From: Cytophagales bacterium
GTDB lineage: Bacteria; Bacteroidota; Bacteroidia; Cytophagales; Cyclobacteriaceae
Direction: 5' to 3'
NCBI GenBank assembly: GCA_029262935.1
Contig: JAJCYK010000385.1
Location: forward strand, 1 to 6,463
DNA: 6,463 nt
Numbering within the stretch: the first letter of the stretch is position 1; each line of letters opens with the position of its first letter. The notes beneath the pieces are model-generated. The model worked only from the letters and a program-made list of their open reading frames with translations. It made no database searches and was not told where the DNA came from. Made by a program: the position numbers and the translations under genes. Shown piece by piece: positions 1-6,463 of this stretch.

Positions 1-573
1 CAAAGCGTCAAGTATCGCAAAAAACGCGATCAATTATTGACGGTTAAAATGGAAACCATTTTCCCTCAAATAGCTCCTCCTGATACGATGTTATTAGCGG
101 AACAGGACCTTACTCCAGAGGAAATGGAACAAATCCTGAGCGAAGGTGAAAAACCGGTCAATCACTACAATGTTGATCAGATTTATTATATGCGACATTT
201 CGGCCAATATCTGCCCATGGCAGAAGAGCCGGGCACCCGTTCATTAGAAGAGGAAGAGATTCCTTTGGAAGAGCCGAAAGTGAAAAAGAAGAAGAAGTGG
301 CAGTTCTGGAAAAAAGAGCAAGAGATTCAGGAAAGTGATAGTGTAGGCACAGGTTTCGAGGAAGAAAGTCCTTTTGAAGACTTTGATGAAAATGAAGCTA
401 ATGATAAACCACTCAGTAAAAAAGAACAACGCCAACTTGAGCAGGAAGAGCGGGATGAACAAGAGGCCATCGAGAAGGCCAAAGAACCTACCGTAATAGA
501 TCTGGACGATTTTGAAAAGAATCGAGGACAGGATATTACTGAAGAAGACAGTGGGTTATTTAAAGACAAATAG
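1..573 (+). CDS. 3' part of an unrecognised protein with a charged, low-complexity C-terminal tail (5' end outside window)
   Basis: The reading frame is open from base 1, so the gene begins upstream. A TTG at 37 and an ATG at 49 are available, but neither is needed as a start. The first 75 or so residues look folded or semi-ordered and include the segments IFPQIAPPDTMLL, LTPEEMEQIL and YNVDQIYYMRHFGQYLP. After that the protein becomes strongly charged and probably disordered: acidic stretches alternate with lysine runs such as KVKKKKKWQFWKK. No transmembrane segment or enzyme motif is visible. I do not recognise the family and assign no function. The frame ends at a TAG (571-573) but continues open for 42 codons of the same composition to a TAA at 700-702, so the true C-terminus is uncertain. 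The gene converges on leuS. Confidence 0.8.
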   Translation, partial: QSVKYRKKRDQLLTVKMETIFPQIAPPDTMLLAEQDLTPEEMEQILSEGEKPVNHYNVDQIYYMRHFGQYLPMAEEPGTRSLEEEEIPLEEPKVKKKKKWQFWKKEQEIQESDSVGTGFEEESPFEDFDENEANDKPLSKKEQRQLEQEERDEQEAIEKAKEPTVIDLDDFEKNRGQDITEEDSGLFKDK

Positions 574-702
574 TCCAAAAAGCCCAAAAAGACCAAGGCT
601 CCTAAAGCCAAAGGTGACAAGAAGATCAAATTAGGCTTTGGCAAGAAGAATAAGAAAGAGACCGATAGTGTGGAAATTGAAGACGAGGAAGAGGAGCAGT
701 AA
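571..702 (+). other. In-frame continuation of the preceding gene after an amber codon (possible premature stop or readthrough tail)
   Basis: After the TAG at 571-573 the same frame stays open for 42 sense codons and ends in TAA at 700-702. The translation has the same style as the tail before the stop: a lysine-rich part (SKKPKKTKAPKAKGDKK), then FGKKNKKETDSVE, then an acidic end. The pattern F-x-K-K ... D-S-V also occurs before the stop, in FWKKEQEIQESDSV. No ATG lies in this frame after the TAG, so it is not a separate gene. With the TAA as the end, the gene would stop 2 bp before the leuS stop codon, matching the tight convergent junctions elsewhere in the window. One base change from AAG, CAG or GAG would give the TAG. 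A recent nonsense mutation, a sequencing error or translational readthrough would all fit. Confidence 0.72.
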
Positions 703-704
703 TA

Positions 705-3419
705 CTATACAACTACATTAACGATCCTTCCTGGTATCACAATAATCTTCTTCGGCGTTTTGTTACCAATCCATTTTTGGATAACCTCCGTGGCCAATAC
801 TTCTTTCTCAATGTCTGTGGGAGCCATGTCAAGAGCAAATCTCATTTTTAAGCGCATCTTACCGTTAACGGAAATAGGATACTCATGCGAGTCCTCTTGT
901 AAATAGGTTTCATCATGATCAGGAAAGGCGGCCGAACCTACAGATGAGGCGTTTCCTAAAGCCTCCCACAACTCTTCCGCCATATGGGGTGCAAAGGGTG
1001 CTATGGTCACTACCAAATCAGTAAGAATATCTCTTTTTCGACAACCTAAAGCGGTAAGCTCATTGGCACAAATCATAAAAGCGCTAACAGCGGTATTTAA
1101 GGACAGGCGCTCGATATCACTACCCACTTTCTTAATGGTTAGATGTTTTATCTTTAACTCCTGTGCATTGGGTTTATCATCAGTAACCGCCAAGTTGCCC
1201 GTTTCGTCATGAAATAGCTTCCAGAATTTTCTCAAAAACTTAAACACCCCGTCGATGCCATGAGTACTCCAAGGTTTACCTTGTTCCAGAGGTCCCAAAA
1301 ACATTTCGTACATGCGTAGTGTGTCAGCTCCATAGCGGGTAATGATCTGATCAGGGCTCACTACGTTGAGCTTGGATTTTGACATTTTCTCAACTTCTGC
1401 CCCGCATATGTATTTGCCGTCTTCCAAAACGAATTCCGCATCTTTTAAATCGGGTTGCCATTTTGTAAATGCTTCTGTATCCAATACATCGTCATGACAA
1501 AGGCTAATGTCCACATGTATGGGCGTGACGTCATGGTCTCCTTTCAAGTTCAAGGAGACAAAAGTATTGGTGTCTTTAATACGATAGGCAAAGTTGGATC
1601 GGCCTTGTATCATGCCTTGATTCACTAATTTTTGGAAAGGCTCATCAGTTGGAACATGGCCTAAATCAAAAAGTACTTTATGCCAAAAACGAGCATATAA
1701 TAAATGTAAAACCGCATGCTCCGCACCCCCAATGTAGAGATCCACAGGGCTCCAATGAGCTAACTTGTTAGGATCTGCAAAGGCCTGGTCGTTGTTTGGG
1801 TCCATGAAGCGTAAGTAATACCAGCAGGACCCTGCCCATTGGGGCATGGTGTTGGTTTCCCGGCGAGCAGGAGCTCCGGTGATAGGACAGGTGGTTTTAA
1901 CCCAGTCAGTAGCTTTGGCCAAAGGACTTTCCCCATCTTGTGTGGGCTGATAGTCTGGAACCTCAGGAAGTATTACCGGTAATTGATCCAATGGTACGCC
2001 CACCACACCTTCAGTATCACTATGGATAATGGGAATAGGTTCGCCCCAGTAGCGTTGGCGGGTAAAGACCCAATCTCGCAACTTATAGTTAACAGCCGCC
2101 TTGCCGTGACCTTCTTGATCAATTCGGGCCACTATGATTTTGGTAAATTCTTTGCTGTCCAATCCATTGTATTCTCCAGAATTGATTATGGTTCCATGGC
2201 CCGCATAGAAATCCTCAGCAGTGCTCAGGTCTTCTTTTACTACTGCCACTATGGGTAGCTCGAATTTTTTTGCAAACTCAAAATCCCTTTGATCTCCCCC
2301 AGGAACGGCCATGACAGCACCTGTACCGTATGAAATAAGCACGTAATCGGAGACCCAAATGGGTATCCTCTCCTCATTGATGGGGTTTATGGCGTAAGCT
2401 CCGGAGAATACGCCAGTTTTGGTTTTATCCAAATCCGAACGCTCCAAATCACTTTTCTTGCTGGATTGGTCTAGATAATCCTCTACCACCTCTTTTTGGT
2501 TGGCGGTAGTGATTGATGAGACTAAGGGATGCTCAGGAGCTAAAACCATATAGGTCACCCCGAAAATCGTATCAGGCCGGGTAGTAAAAACTTTTATCTC
2601 GGCTCCACTGGCAGCTTCTTTGAAGTTAATTTCTGCCCCATAACTTTTTCCAATCCAGTTTCGTTGAGAGGCCTTAATCGATTCAGGCCAGTCCAGGTTT
2701 TCCAAACCTTCCAGCAAGCGATCGGTATAGGTCGTTATGCGTAACATCCATTGTCGCATAGGCTTGCGAATTACTGGGTATCCACCGCGTTCACTAACAC
2801 CGCCCACCACTTCTTCGTTTGCCAATACCGTACCCAGTTCAGGACACCAGTTTACAGCAACCTCCGCCTCATACGCTAGTCTGTGGTCATTAATATAATC
2901 TTGCTTTTCTTGAGAAGACAATCCGCTTGGGACCTCCAATCGATCAATAGGCAGCGCTTTTTGAGTAACAATATCGAAATAGCTGTTGAATAATTGCAAG
3001 AAAATCCATTGTGTCCAACGGTAATAGTTGGGGTCGCTGGTTCTAAGTTCCCTGCTCCAATCATAAGAGAACCCCAGTACTTCCAATTGCTCCTTGAAAC
3101 GGGCTATATTGGTATCAGTAGTCACGGCCGGATGCTGCCCCGTTTCTATAGCATATTGCTCTGCAGGCAAACCAAAAGAGTCAAACCCCATGGGGTGCAA
3201 CACATTAAATCCTTTGGCTCTTTTGTAACGGGAAATGATATCCGTGGCAATGTAGCCCAAGGGATGACCTACATGAAGCCCTGCTCCGGAGGGATAGGGG
3301 AACATATCAAGCACATAGTATTTGGGTTTTTCCGGATCTTCCTTAGTACGGAATACCTGGTGGTCTTTCCACTGTTGCTGCCATTTGTTTTCAATGCGCT
3401 GAAATTCGTATTCGTTCAT
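705..3419 (-). CDS. leuS: Leucyl-tRNA synthetase, class I, cytoplasmic
   Basis: Charges tRNA-Leu with leucine using ATP. The 904-residue product has the full class I layout. The HIGH-type motif HVGH is at 49-52, after PYPSGAGL. The CP1 editing domain spans roughly 220-420, with TRPDT at 280-284 and GTGAVMAVP at 365-373. RDWVFTRQRYWGEPIP and GSCWYYLRF mark the return to the catalytic core. KMSKS is at 678-682, followed by the helical anticodon-binding and C-terminal domains. About 75 residues separate NQGM (600) from KMSKS, longer than in the 860-residue E. coli enzyme; this enlarged leucine-specific insert is common in Bacteroidota. I chose ATG 3419: the upstream TTG at 3452 would overlap a plausible -7 promoter box, and family N-termini begin near NEYEFQRIENKWQQQW. 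GGAAG lies 11 nt before the ATG. One odd site: residue 375 is Gly, where E. coli has His in PGHDQRD. Confidence 0.98.
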   Translation of the reverse strand: MNEYEFQRIENKWQQQWKDHQVFRTKEDPEKPKYYVLDMFPYPSGAGLHVGHPLGYIATDIISRYKRAKGFNVLHPMGFDSFGLPAEQYAIETGQHPAVTTDTNIARFKEQLEVLGFSYDWSRELRTSDPNYYRWTQWIFLQLFNSYFDIVTQKALPIDRLEVPSGLSSQEKQDYINDHRLAYEAEVAVNWCPELGTVLANEEVVGGVSERGGYPVIRKPMRQWMLRITTYTDRLLEGLENLDWPESIKASQRNWIGKSYGAEINFKEAASGAEIKVFTTRPDTIFGVTYMVLAPEHPLVSSITTANQKEVVEDYLDQSSKKSDLERSDLDKTKTGVFSGAYAINPINEERIPIWVSDYVLISYGTGAVMAVPGGDQRDFEFAKKFELPIVAVVKEDLSTAEDFYAGHGTIINSGEYNGLDSKEFTKIIVARIDQEGHGKAAVNYKLRDWVFTRQRYWGEPIPIIHSDTEGVVGVPLDQLPVILPEVPDYQPTQDGESPLAKATDWVKTTCPITGAPARRETNTMPQWAGSCWYYLRFMDPNNDQAFADPNKLAHWSPVDLYIGGAEHAVLHLLYARFWHKVLFDLGHVPTDEPFQKLVNQGMIQGRSNFAYRIKDTNTFVSLNLKGDHDVTPIHVDISLCHDDVLDTEAFTKWQPDLKDAEFVLEDGKYICGAEVEKMSKSKLNVVSPDQIITRYGADTLRMYEMFLGPLEQGKPWSTHGIDGVFKFLRKFWKLFHDETGNLAVTDDKPNAQELKIKHLTIKKVGSDIERLSLNTAVSAFMICANELTALGCRKRDILTDLVVTIAPFAPHMAEELWEALGNASSVGSAAFPDHDETYLQEDSHEYPISVNGKMRLKMRFALDMAPTDIEKEVLATEVIQKWIGNKTPKKIIVIPGRIVNVVV

Positions 3420-3449
3420 GAGCTGTATAACTTCCAAATAAACTGGATG

Positions 3450-3479
3450 CAAAAATAATTATTTTAATGGTACTGCTAA
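3450..3479 (-). promoter_or_regulatory. Candidate Bacteroidota-type promoter of leuS
   Basis: On the minus strand TATTTTTG (3457-3450) matches the Bacteroidota -7 consensus TAnnTTTG exactly. A TTA at 3479-3477 lies 19 bp upstream, where a TTG -33 element is expected, and matches two of three bases. Transcription would begin near 3443-3446, giving a leader of about 25 nt before the ATG at 3419. The fit of the -7 box and the spacing is good, but the -33 box is weak. Confidence 0.5.
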
Positions 3480-3544
3480 GGATTATTCTTTAAATAAACC
3501 TTTTTGCTCTTTTGTGAAGTAAAAGTCCCTTATTGACTAAAATC

Positions 3545-3585
3545 AACTGTCCGATTACGCAACATTAACTGTTCGAAAAAGAACA
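3545..3585. repeat. Short direct repeat AACTGTYCGA x2, overlapping a small inverted repeat
   Basis: AACTGTCCGA (3545-3554) and AACTGTTCGA (3567-3576) differ at one base and start 22 bp apart, about two helical turns. The second copy overlaps the inverted repeat TGTTC-gaaaaa-GAACA (3570-3585). They lie in the divergent leuS/pspC region, upstream of both genes, so they could be a regulator binding site. The elements are short and chance is not excluded. The inverted repeat is too weak, and has no following T-run, to call a terminator. Confidence 0.3.
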
Positions 3586-3684
3586 CTACAGGTGCAAGAT
3601 AAGGTATTAATATATTGATTATCAACCAGATAACTGCTGGCACAAGATATGCACGTAATTAAGTGAATCAAAAACTATAAAAAC

Positions 3685-3885
3685 ATGAGTGATACCAGAT
3701 TATTTAGATCGAACAACAGAATTATAGGCGGCGTATGTGCCGGCATTGCGGAATATCTTGGGTGGGATACCACCTTGGTGCGCATACTATATGTTGTCGG
3801 TTCGGTAGTAAGTGCCGCCTTCCCCGGCACCATTGTATATATCGTTTTGTGGATTGTGATGCCTAAAGCCACGATTACCAGTTAG
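3685..3885 (+). CDS. Small PspC-domain membrane protein
   Basis: A 66-residue protein consisting almost entirely of one PspC domain. The signature is complete: LFRSNNRIIGGVCAGIAEYL (6-25), the D-x-T-L-V-R segment (28-33), a hydrophobic stretch from about 34 to 59, and the closing YIVLWIVMP (52-60). One or two closely spaced membrane segments are expected. In enterobacteria PspC is a longer inner-membrane sensor of envelope stress in the phage-shock system. Short stand-alone versions like this are common in Bacteroidota and their role is not settled. No pspA or pspB gene is near, so a phage-shock operon is not supported and I give no symbol. The ATG follows an A-rich leader (aaaactataaaaac) without a Shine-Dalgarno, usual in this phylum. 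The stop is 3 bp from the stop of the opposing DUF3667 gene. Confidence 0.93.
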   Translation: MSDTRLFRSNNRIIGGVCAGIAEYLGWDTTLVRILYVVGSVVSAAFPGTIVYIVLWIVMPKATITS

Positions 3886-3888
3886 CGA

Positions 3889-4674
3889 CTACCTGGTCAA
3901 AACGGCATAAATAACCCCAAGTACCCCTGCTAATAAAAGAAAGCAAATGTAGCTTAGGGCGTATACCATAAACACTTTTATTATTCCAAGTATTTTACTA
4001 TCAGGTTGATAAAAACGATATCCAGCCCAACAAAAATACACCATGGTAACACTAATGCCCACAAGTGCGCTAAACCAACCGGTGAACTTAAAGATCAATG
4101 CAAAAAACAAGCTTGAAATAGCTAAATGCCCGAAAACGTAGAATGGAAGAATAATGTTTTCTAAGAAATTGTATCCGGCTTTTTTAAAGAAAACTTTTGA
4201 CCACCAAGCAATGAATGGGAATTGTAGTAAGGCAAAAAACTGCAGGTTTTTGAAGATCATGCCTTGTAAAGCTTGTTGCTTTTCTGTGGTCTCCTTGGAG
4301 ACTTCTGAACTACCAACAGCACCTGCCATCGTGTCCTGAATCCCGGAAACCATTTCTACTAGATCTACATTAAATAGATTAAGTAACAAGAGGTAAGCTC
4401 CGAAGATCAAAAAATAATAACTTACTGGATTGACATACTTGCGGCGATTTCCTCTCACATACTCACTAACTACTTTACCTGGATTTATAGTAAGCCCTTT
4501 TAGGGTACGGGGAAGCATGCCTTCCAGACCTAAGACCCGGTCCATTATATCACCAGCAAAACTTTTAAAGTTTAATCTGGGGATATTTAATTTTTGGCCG
4601 CAGGCCTGGCAAAAACTCCCAGCACCTGATGCATCACAATTGACACAAGTGCCACTTTTTAACGGTTTATTCAT
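3889..4674 (-). CDS. DUF3667-type membrane protein with N-terminal zinc ribbon
   Basis: The 261-residue product begins with a four-cysteine zinc-ribbon pattern, C10-x2-C13 ... C22-x2-C25, in the form CVNCD...FCQACGQ. A conserved-looking segment follows: GLEGMLPRTLKGLTINPGK, then YVRGNRRKYVNPVSYYF. This combination is what I know of the DUF3667 family. The rest is hydrophobic, with about five membrane segments: roughly 82-105, 143-163, 170-195, 198-220 and 228-258. The zinc ribbon would face the cytoplasm if the N-terminus is inside. The function of the family is unknown to me, and no substrate or partner can be inferred. The ATG at 4672-4674 is the natural start because the cysteine motif begins nine residues later; no good Shine-Dalgarno precedes it. 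It is convergent with pspC and divergent from the sigma-factor gene, so it is transcribed alone. Confidence 0.88.
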   Translation of the reverse strand: MNKPLKSGTCVNCDASGAGSFCQACGQKLNIPRLNFKSFAGDIMDRVLGLEGMLPRTLKGLTINPGKVVSEYVRGNRRKYVNPVSYYFLIFGAYLLLLNLFNVDLVEMVSGIQDTMAGAVGSSEVSKETTEKQQALQGMIFKNLQFFALLQFPFIAWWSKVFFKKAGYNFLENIILPFYVFGHLAISSLFFALIFKFTGWFSALVGISVTMVYFCWAGYRFYQPDSKILGIIKVFMVYALSYICFLLLAGVLGVIYAVLTR

Positions 4675-4840
4675 AAATAGGCTTTTGAAAGGGGCAACTT
4701 TTCTTGATTAAGAAAGGACGCCCAGCTGACAAAATACGGGAATATTGCTTAAAATAATAATACCAGTTACCTGATCGAACATATGCTTTTGAATTGCTGG
4801 GAAATATACTATCTTATATAATATATCAGCTAATACCGCC
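4675..4840. promoter_or_regulatory. Divergent intergenic region between the DUF3667 and sigma-factor genes
   Basis: These 166 bp must hold the promoters of both flanking genes. No exact TAnnTTTG box with a well-spaced TTG is visible for either. The nearest match for the minus gene is TATTTTG (around 4730-4737), one base short. Just before the sigma gene lies a very AT-rich block (4802-4828) containing the perfect odd palindrome TATATAATATA (4815-4825). This could be an easily melted promoter or leader, but simple AT-rich sequence produces such symmetry often. Confidence 0.4.
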
Positions 4841-5401
4841 ATGGGACAATCCCTTGAAAAACTGAAAGACGTCGAACTATGGAAATGCTTTAAAGCAGGC
4901 AATAGGGAGGCTATGCAAGTAATTTATTTCAGACATTATGCTGTTCTATACAACTATGGCAAAAAATTAACCTCACATGAGGAGCTAGCAGAGGACTGCA
5001 TACAGGATCTGTTTTTTAAGTTATGGAAAAACAGAAACACCTTGGGAGAGGTCCTATCCATTAAATCTTACCTGTATCGGTCGTATCGAAGAATATTACT
5101 TGATCTGGTAAAGGCAAACCGAAAATATACTGCGATCCATGATCTACCAGTAGCGTATGATATAAGCCTTTCTATAGAACAAGAAACCATTATTAAGGAA
5201 CATGATAGCGAGAGAATTAAGGGCTTGAATGCGGCCATTTCAAATTTGTCCAAAAGGCAAAGGGAGATTATTTACCTCTGTTATTACCAAGGTTTTACCT
5301 ACAATGAGATTGAGGACATAATGTCAATAAAGAATCAAACAATCAGAAATTGCGTGTACGAGGCTATTAAAGTAATGCGAAAGTACTTGCAAGCGGTTTA
5401 A
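4841..5401 (+). CDS. ECF RNA polymerase sigma factor, Bacteroidota FecI-like type
   Basis: The 186-residue protein has the two-domain plan of an ECF sigma factor. Region 2 covers about residues 28-95 and carries the typical Bacteroidota pattern LYNYGKKL ... AEDCIQDLFFKLWKNR ... IKSYLYRSYRRILLDLVK, which binds core polymerase and the -10 element. Region 4 covers about 132-183, with LSKRQREIIYLCYYQGFTYNEIEDIM and a helix-turn-helix at about 151-181 for -35 recognition. The linker is short and no extra C-terminal domain is present. In Bacteroidota such factors usually pair with a FecR-like anti-sigma factor and a SusC/SusD outer-membrane system, often for glycan uptake. Here the downstream gene is on the opposite strand, 6 bp away, and no FecR gene is present in the window. 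ATG 4841 is chosen because DVELWKCFKAGN, the usual N-terminal motif, follows at once. Confidence 0.95.
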   Translation: MGQSLEKLKDVELWKCFKAGNREAMQVIYFRHYAVLYNYGKKLTSHEELAEDCIQDLFFKLWKNRNTLGEVLSIKSYLYRSYRRILLDLVKANRKYTAIHDLPVAYDISLSIEQETIIKEHDSERIKGLNAAISNLSKRQREIIYLCYYQGFTYNEIEDIMSIKNQTIRNCVYEAIKVMRKYLQAV

Positions 5402-5407
5402 TTCAAT

Positions 5408-6463
5408 CTATTCTTCCTCTCGTAGCCAATGCAACAAATAGGGGACATTATAAGCATGTGTCCAACCGTATACTCTCAATCCCTGACTAATATCCCAAAT
5501 AGTAAATCCTGACCCTTCGTGGTAGTCGTTGGCTTTAGGTAAATGGCTAACTCCTTCCAAAGCCGCGGCAAATTGTACTTGGTTAATACCCTTGGACTGA
5601 TCGATTTTTAATTTATCCGTTTTCAACACCTGAGATCGAGATAATGCTTCTCGATAGAAACTTTTTTCTCCTGACAGTTCATAACCCAACAATAAACTGT
5701 GAATAGTAGACAAATAGGACTCATATTTATGATTCCAAGGTGGGACATCCCGCACGGATCGCGCGTGCTTAATTAGTGCGGATTTGATTTTAGGATCTTG
5801 GGTAAGTTGATAGTATTTAGCCAGACCATGAGAAGCGTAGACTTGGGCATAGCCGTATCGGTCTATAACCAAGCTATTGCATTGGTCTGGACCTTGTTGT
5901 AAAGCGATCATACGACGGATACGATCCTCCAAATCTGCTTTATAGCACTCATTTTTTGTGGCATCCCAAATCTCGACCATATTCCATACCGATAGGTACA
6001 ACCTTCTACCAGTCAAGTCATGGTCTCCCCAGATACGCTTAGTATAGGTGTCAGCTGTGAGCTGCGCGACTTCTAAACCCCGGTGATAGCCTGAAAGATA
6101 ATAGGAGGTGATCCAACCTTGAATCCAAACATGTGCACTTAACAGTGCGGTCCAATGTTGATAACTGTGCCGGCGTCCTATGCCCAAGTAGGGTGTGGCT
6201 TTGGGCTCATCCTCTAGCTTCCAAAAATCTAAGGCTGGGTTGGTGTCACCGTAATACTTCTTGCCCTTAGGCCAATGAATGTTATCAACATCCATGGTAT
6301 GTCTGCTCGTTGCTTCTGCGGCCAAATAATACTTAGGATCACCAGTCCGAATGAATTGTAGCCATAACATGTAGTCTTGTGCGGGTTCATTATTGGACCA
6401 CATCTTCCAGGAATTGTCCATATATAGTGTTTTGAAATCACCATAATCAAACATGCCATACCA
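5408..6463 (-). CDS. C-terminal part of a YetA / exo-rhamnogalacturonan-lyase-like protein (partial)
   Basis: The frame is open to the window edge; W-Y-G precedes the methionine at 6454, so that residue is internal and the N-terminus is missing. Numbering from that methionine, the visible part is a helical, aromatic-rich region. It shows WLQFIRTGD (31-39), RHTMDVDNIHW (51-61), RRHSYQHW (94-101), HVWIQGW plus YYLSGYHRGLEVAQ, and a helical C-terminal half ending in HWLREEE. The repeated helices and conserved His/Asp/Trp clusters resemble the alpha/alpha-toroid region of proteins annotated as PcRGLX/YetA-like (polysaccharide lyase family 26 relatives), which normally follows an N-terminal RIFT-barrel domain. 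This is recognition by motif memory. A different glycoside hydrolase or lyase with the same fold is possible, and the substrate is unknown. A signal peptide, if any, would lie outside the window. It ends 6 bp from the sigma-factor stop. Confidence 0.6.
   Translation of the reverse strand, partial: WYGMFDYGDFKTLYMDNSWKMWSNNEPAQDYMLWLQFIRTGDPKYYLAAEATSRHTMDVDNIHWPKGKKYYGDTNPALDFWKLEDEPKATPYLGIGRRHSYQHWTALLSAHVWIQGWITSYYLSGYHRGLEVAQLTADTYTKRIWGDHDLTGRRLYLSVWNMVEIWDATKNECYKADLEDRIRRMIALQQGPDQCNSLVIDRYGYAQVYASHGLAKYYQLTQDPKIKSALIKHARSVRDVPPWNHKYESYLSTIHSLLLGYELSGEKSFYREALSRSQVLKTDKLKIDQSKGINQVQFAAALEGVSHLPKANDYHEGSGFTIWDISQGLRVYGWTHAYNVPYLLHWLREEE

Noticed and set aside
327..644. 105-codon minus-strand open frame opposite the gene 1 tail
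   Set aside because: Its Ser/Leu-rich translation is what the complement of GAA/AAG/GAG-rich sequence gives, so it is a compositional shadow.
3420..3452. Longer leuS product starting at the TTG at 3452 (11 extra residues)
   Set aside because: The TTG overlaps a good TAnnTTTG -7 box, the extra residues do not resemble LeuRS N-termini, and ATG 3419 has GGAAG 11 nt upstream.
2994..3458. 154-codon plus-strand open frame opposite the start of leuS
   Set aside because: It lies entirely within the leuS locus on the other strand, and its translation has no recognisable domain; it is a shadow of a strongly conserved gene.
3570..3585. Hairpin TGTTC-gaaaaa-GAACA as a transcription terminator
   Set aside because: The stem is only 5 bp, there is no T-run after it on either strand, and no gene ends nearby.
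3685..3885. A phage-shock (psp) system
   Set aside because: Only a lone PspC domain is present; no pspA, pspB or pspF homologue is in the window and the neighbours are transcribed from the opposite strand.
4815..4825. TATATAATATA palindrome as an operator
   Set aside because: It is a simple alternating AT tract in an AT-rich leader, where such symmetry is expected by chance.
6229..6459. 76-codon minus-strand open frame at the right edge
   Set aside because: It overlaps the lyase-like gene in another frame, and its translation lacks the coherent motifs seen in the main frame.

Overview
The window looks like a core-genome stretch of a Bacteroidota chromosome, most likely a Cytophagales-type or marine relative. 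This rests on three things. The ECF sigma factor is of the Bacteroidota-specific FecI/Sus-linked type. There is a DUF3667 protein, a family I know mainly from this phylum. The leucyl-tRNA synthetase carries an enlarged leucine-specific insert, and leaders are A-rich with weak Shine-Dalgarno signals. I see no RNA gene, CRISPR array, insertion sequence or long repeat.

Layout: six genes alternate strictly in strand. (1) 1-573 (+) is the 3' part of an unrecognised gene with a highly charged tail. Its frame continues past an amber codon for 42 more sense codons, to a TAA at 700-702. (2) 705-3419 (-) is leuS, complete. (3) 3685-3885 (+) is a 66-residue PspC-domain membrane protein. (4) 3889-4674 (-) is a DUF3667 zinc-ribbon membrane protein. 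(5) 4841-5401 (+) is an ECF sigma factor. (6) 5408-6463 (-) is the C-terminal part of a large protein resembling the alpha/alpha-toroid region of YetA / exo-rhamnogalacturonan-lyase-like enzymes; its N-terminus lies beyond the window.

The genes form three convergent pairs with junctions of 2 bp (counting the continuation of gene 1), 3 bp and 6 bp. Two divergent regions, 3420-3684 and 4675-4840, must hold the promoters of the four inner genes. No two genes can share an operon inside the window. LeuRS serves translation. The PspC and DUF3667 proteins are small membrane proteins of unknown detailed role. The sigma factor and the lyase-like enzyme may belong to one carbohydrate-use locus, but this is only inferred from proximity.

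I did not find a convincing undescribed system. The most concrete oddity is the in-frame amber codon in gene 1. After it come the tail-interruption motif echo, the butt-jointed convergent architecture, and a sigma factor with no FecR-type anti-sigma gene on its downstream side.
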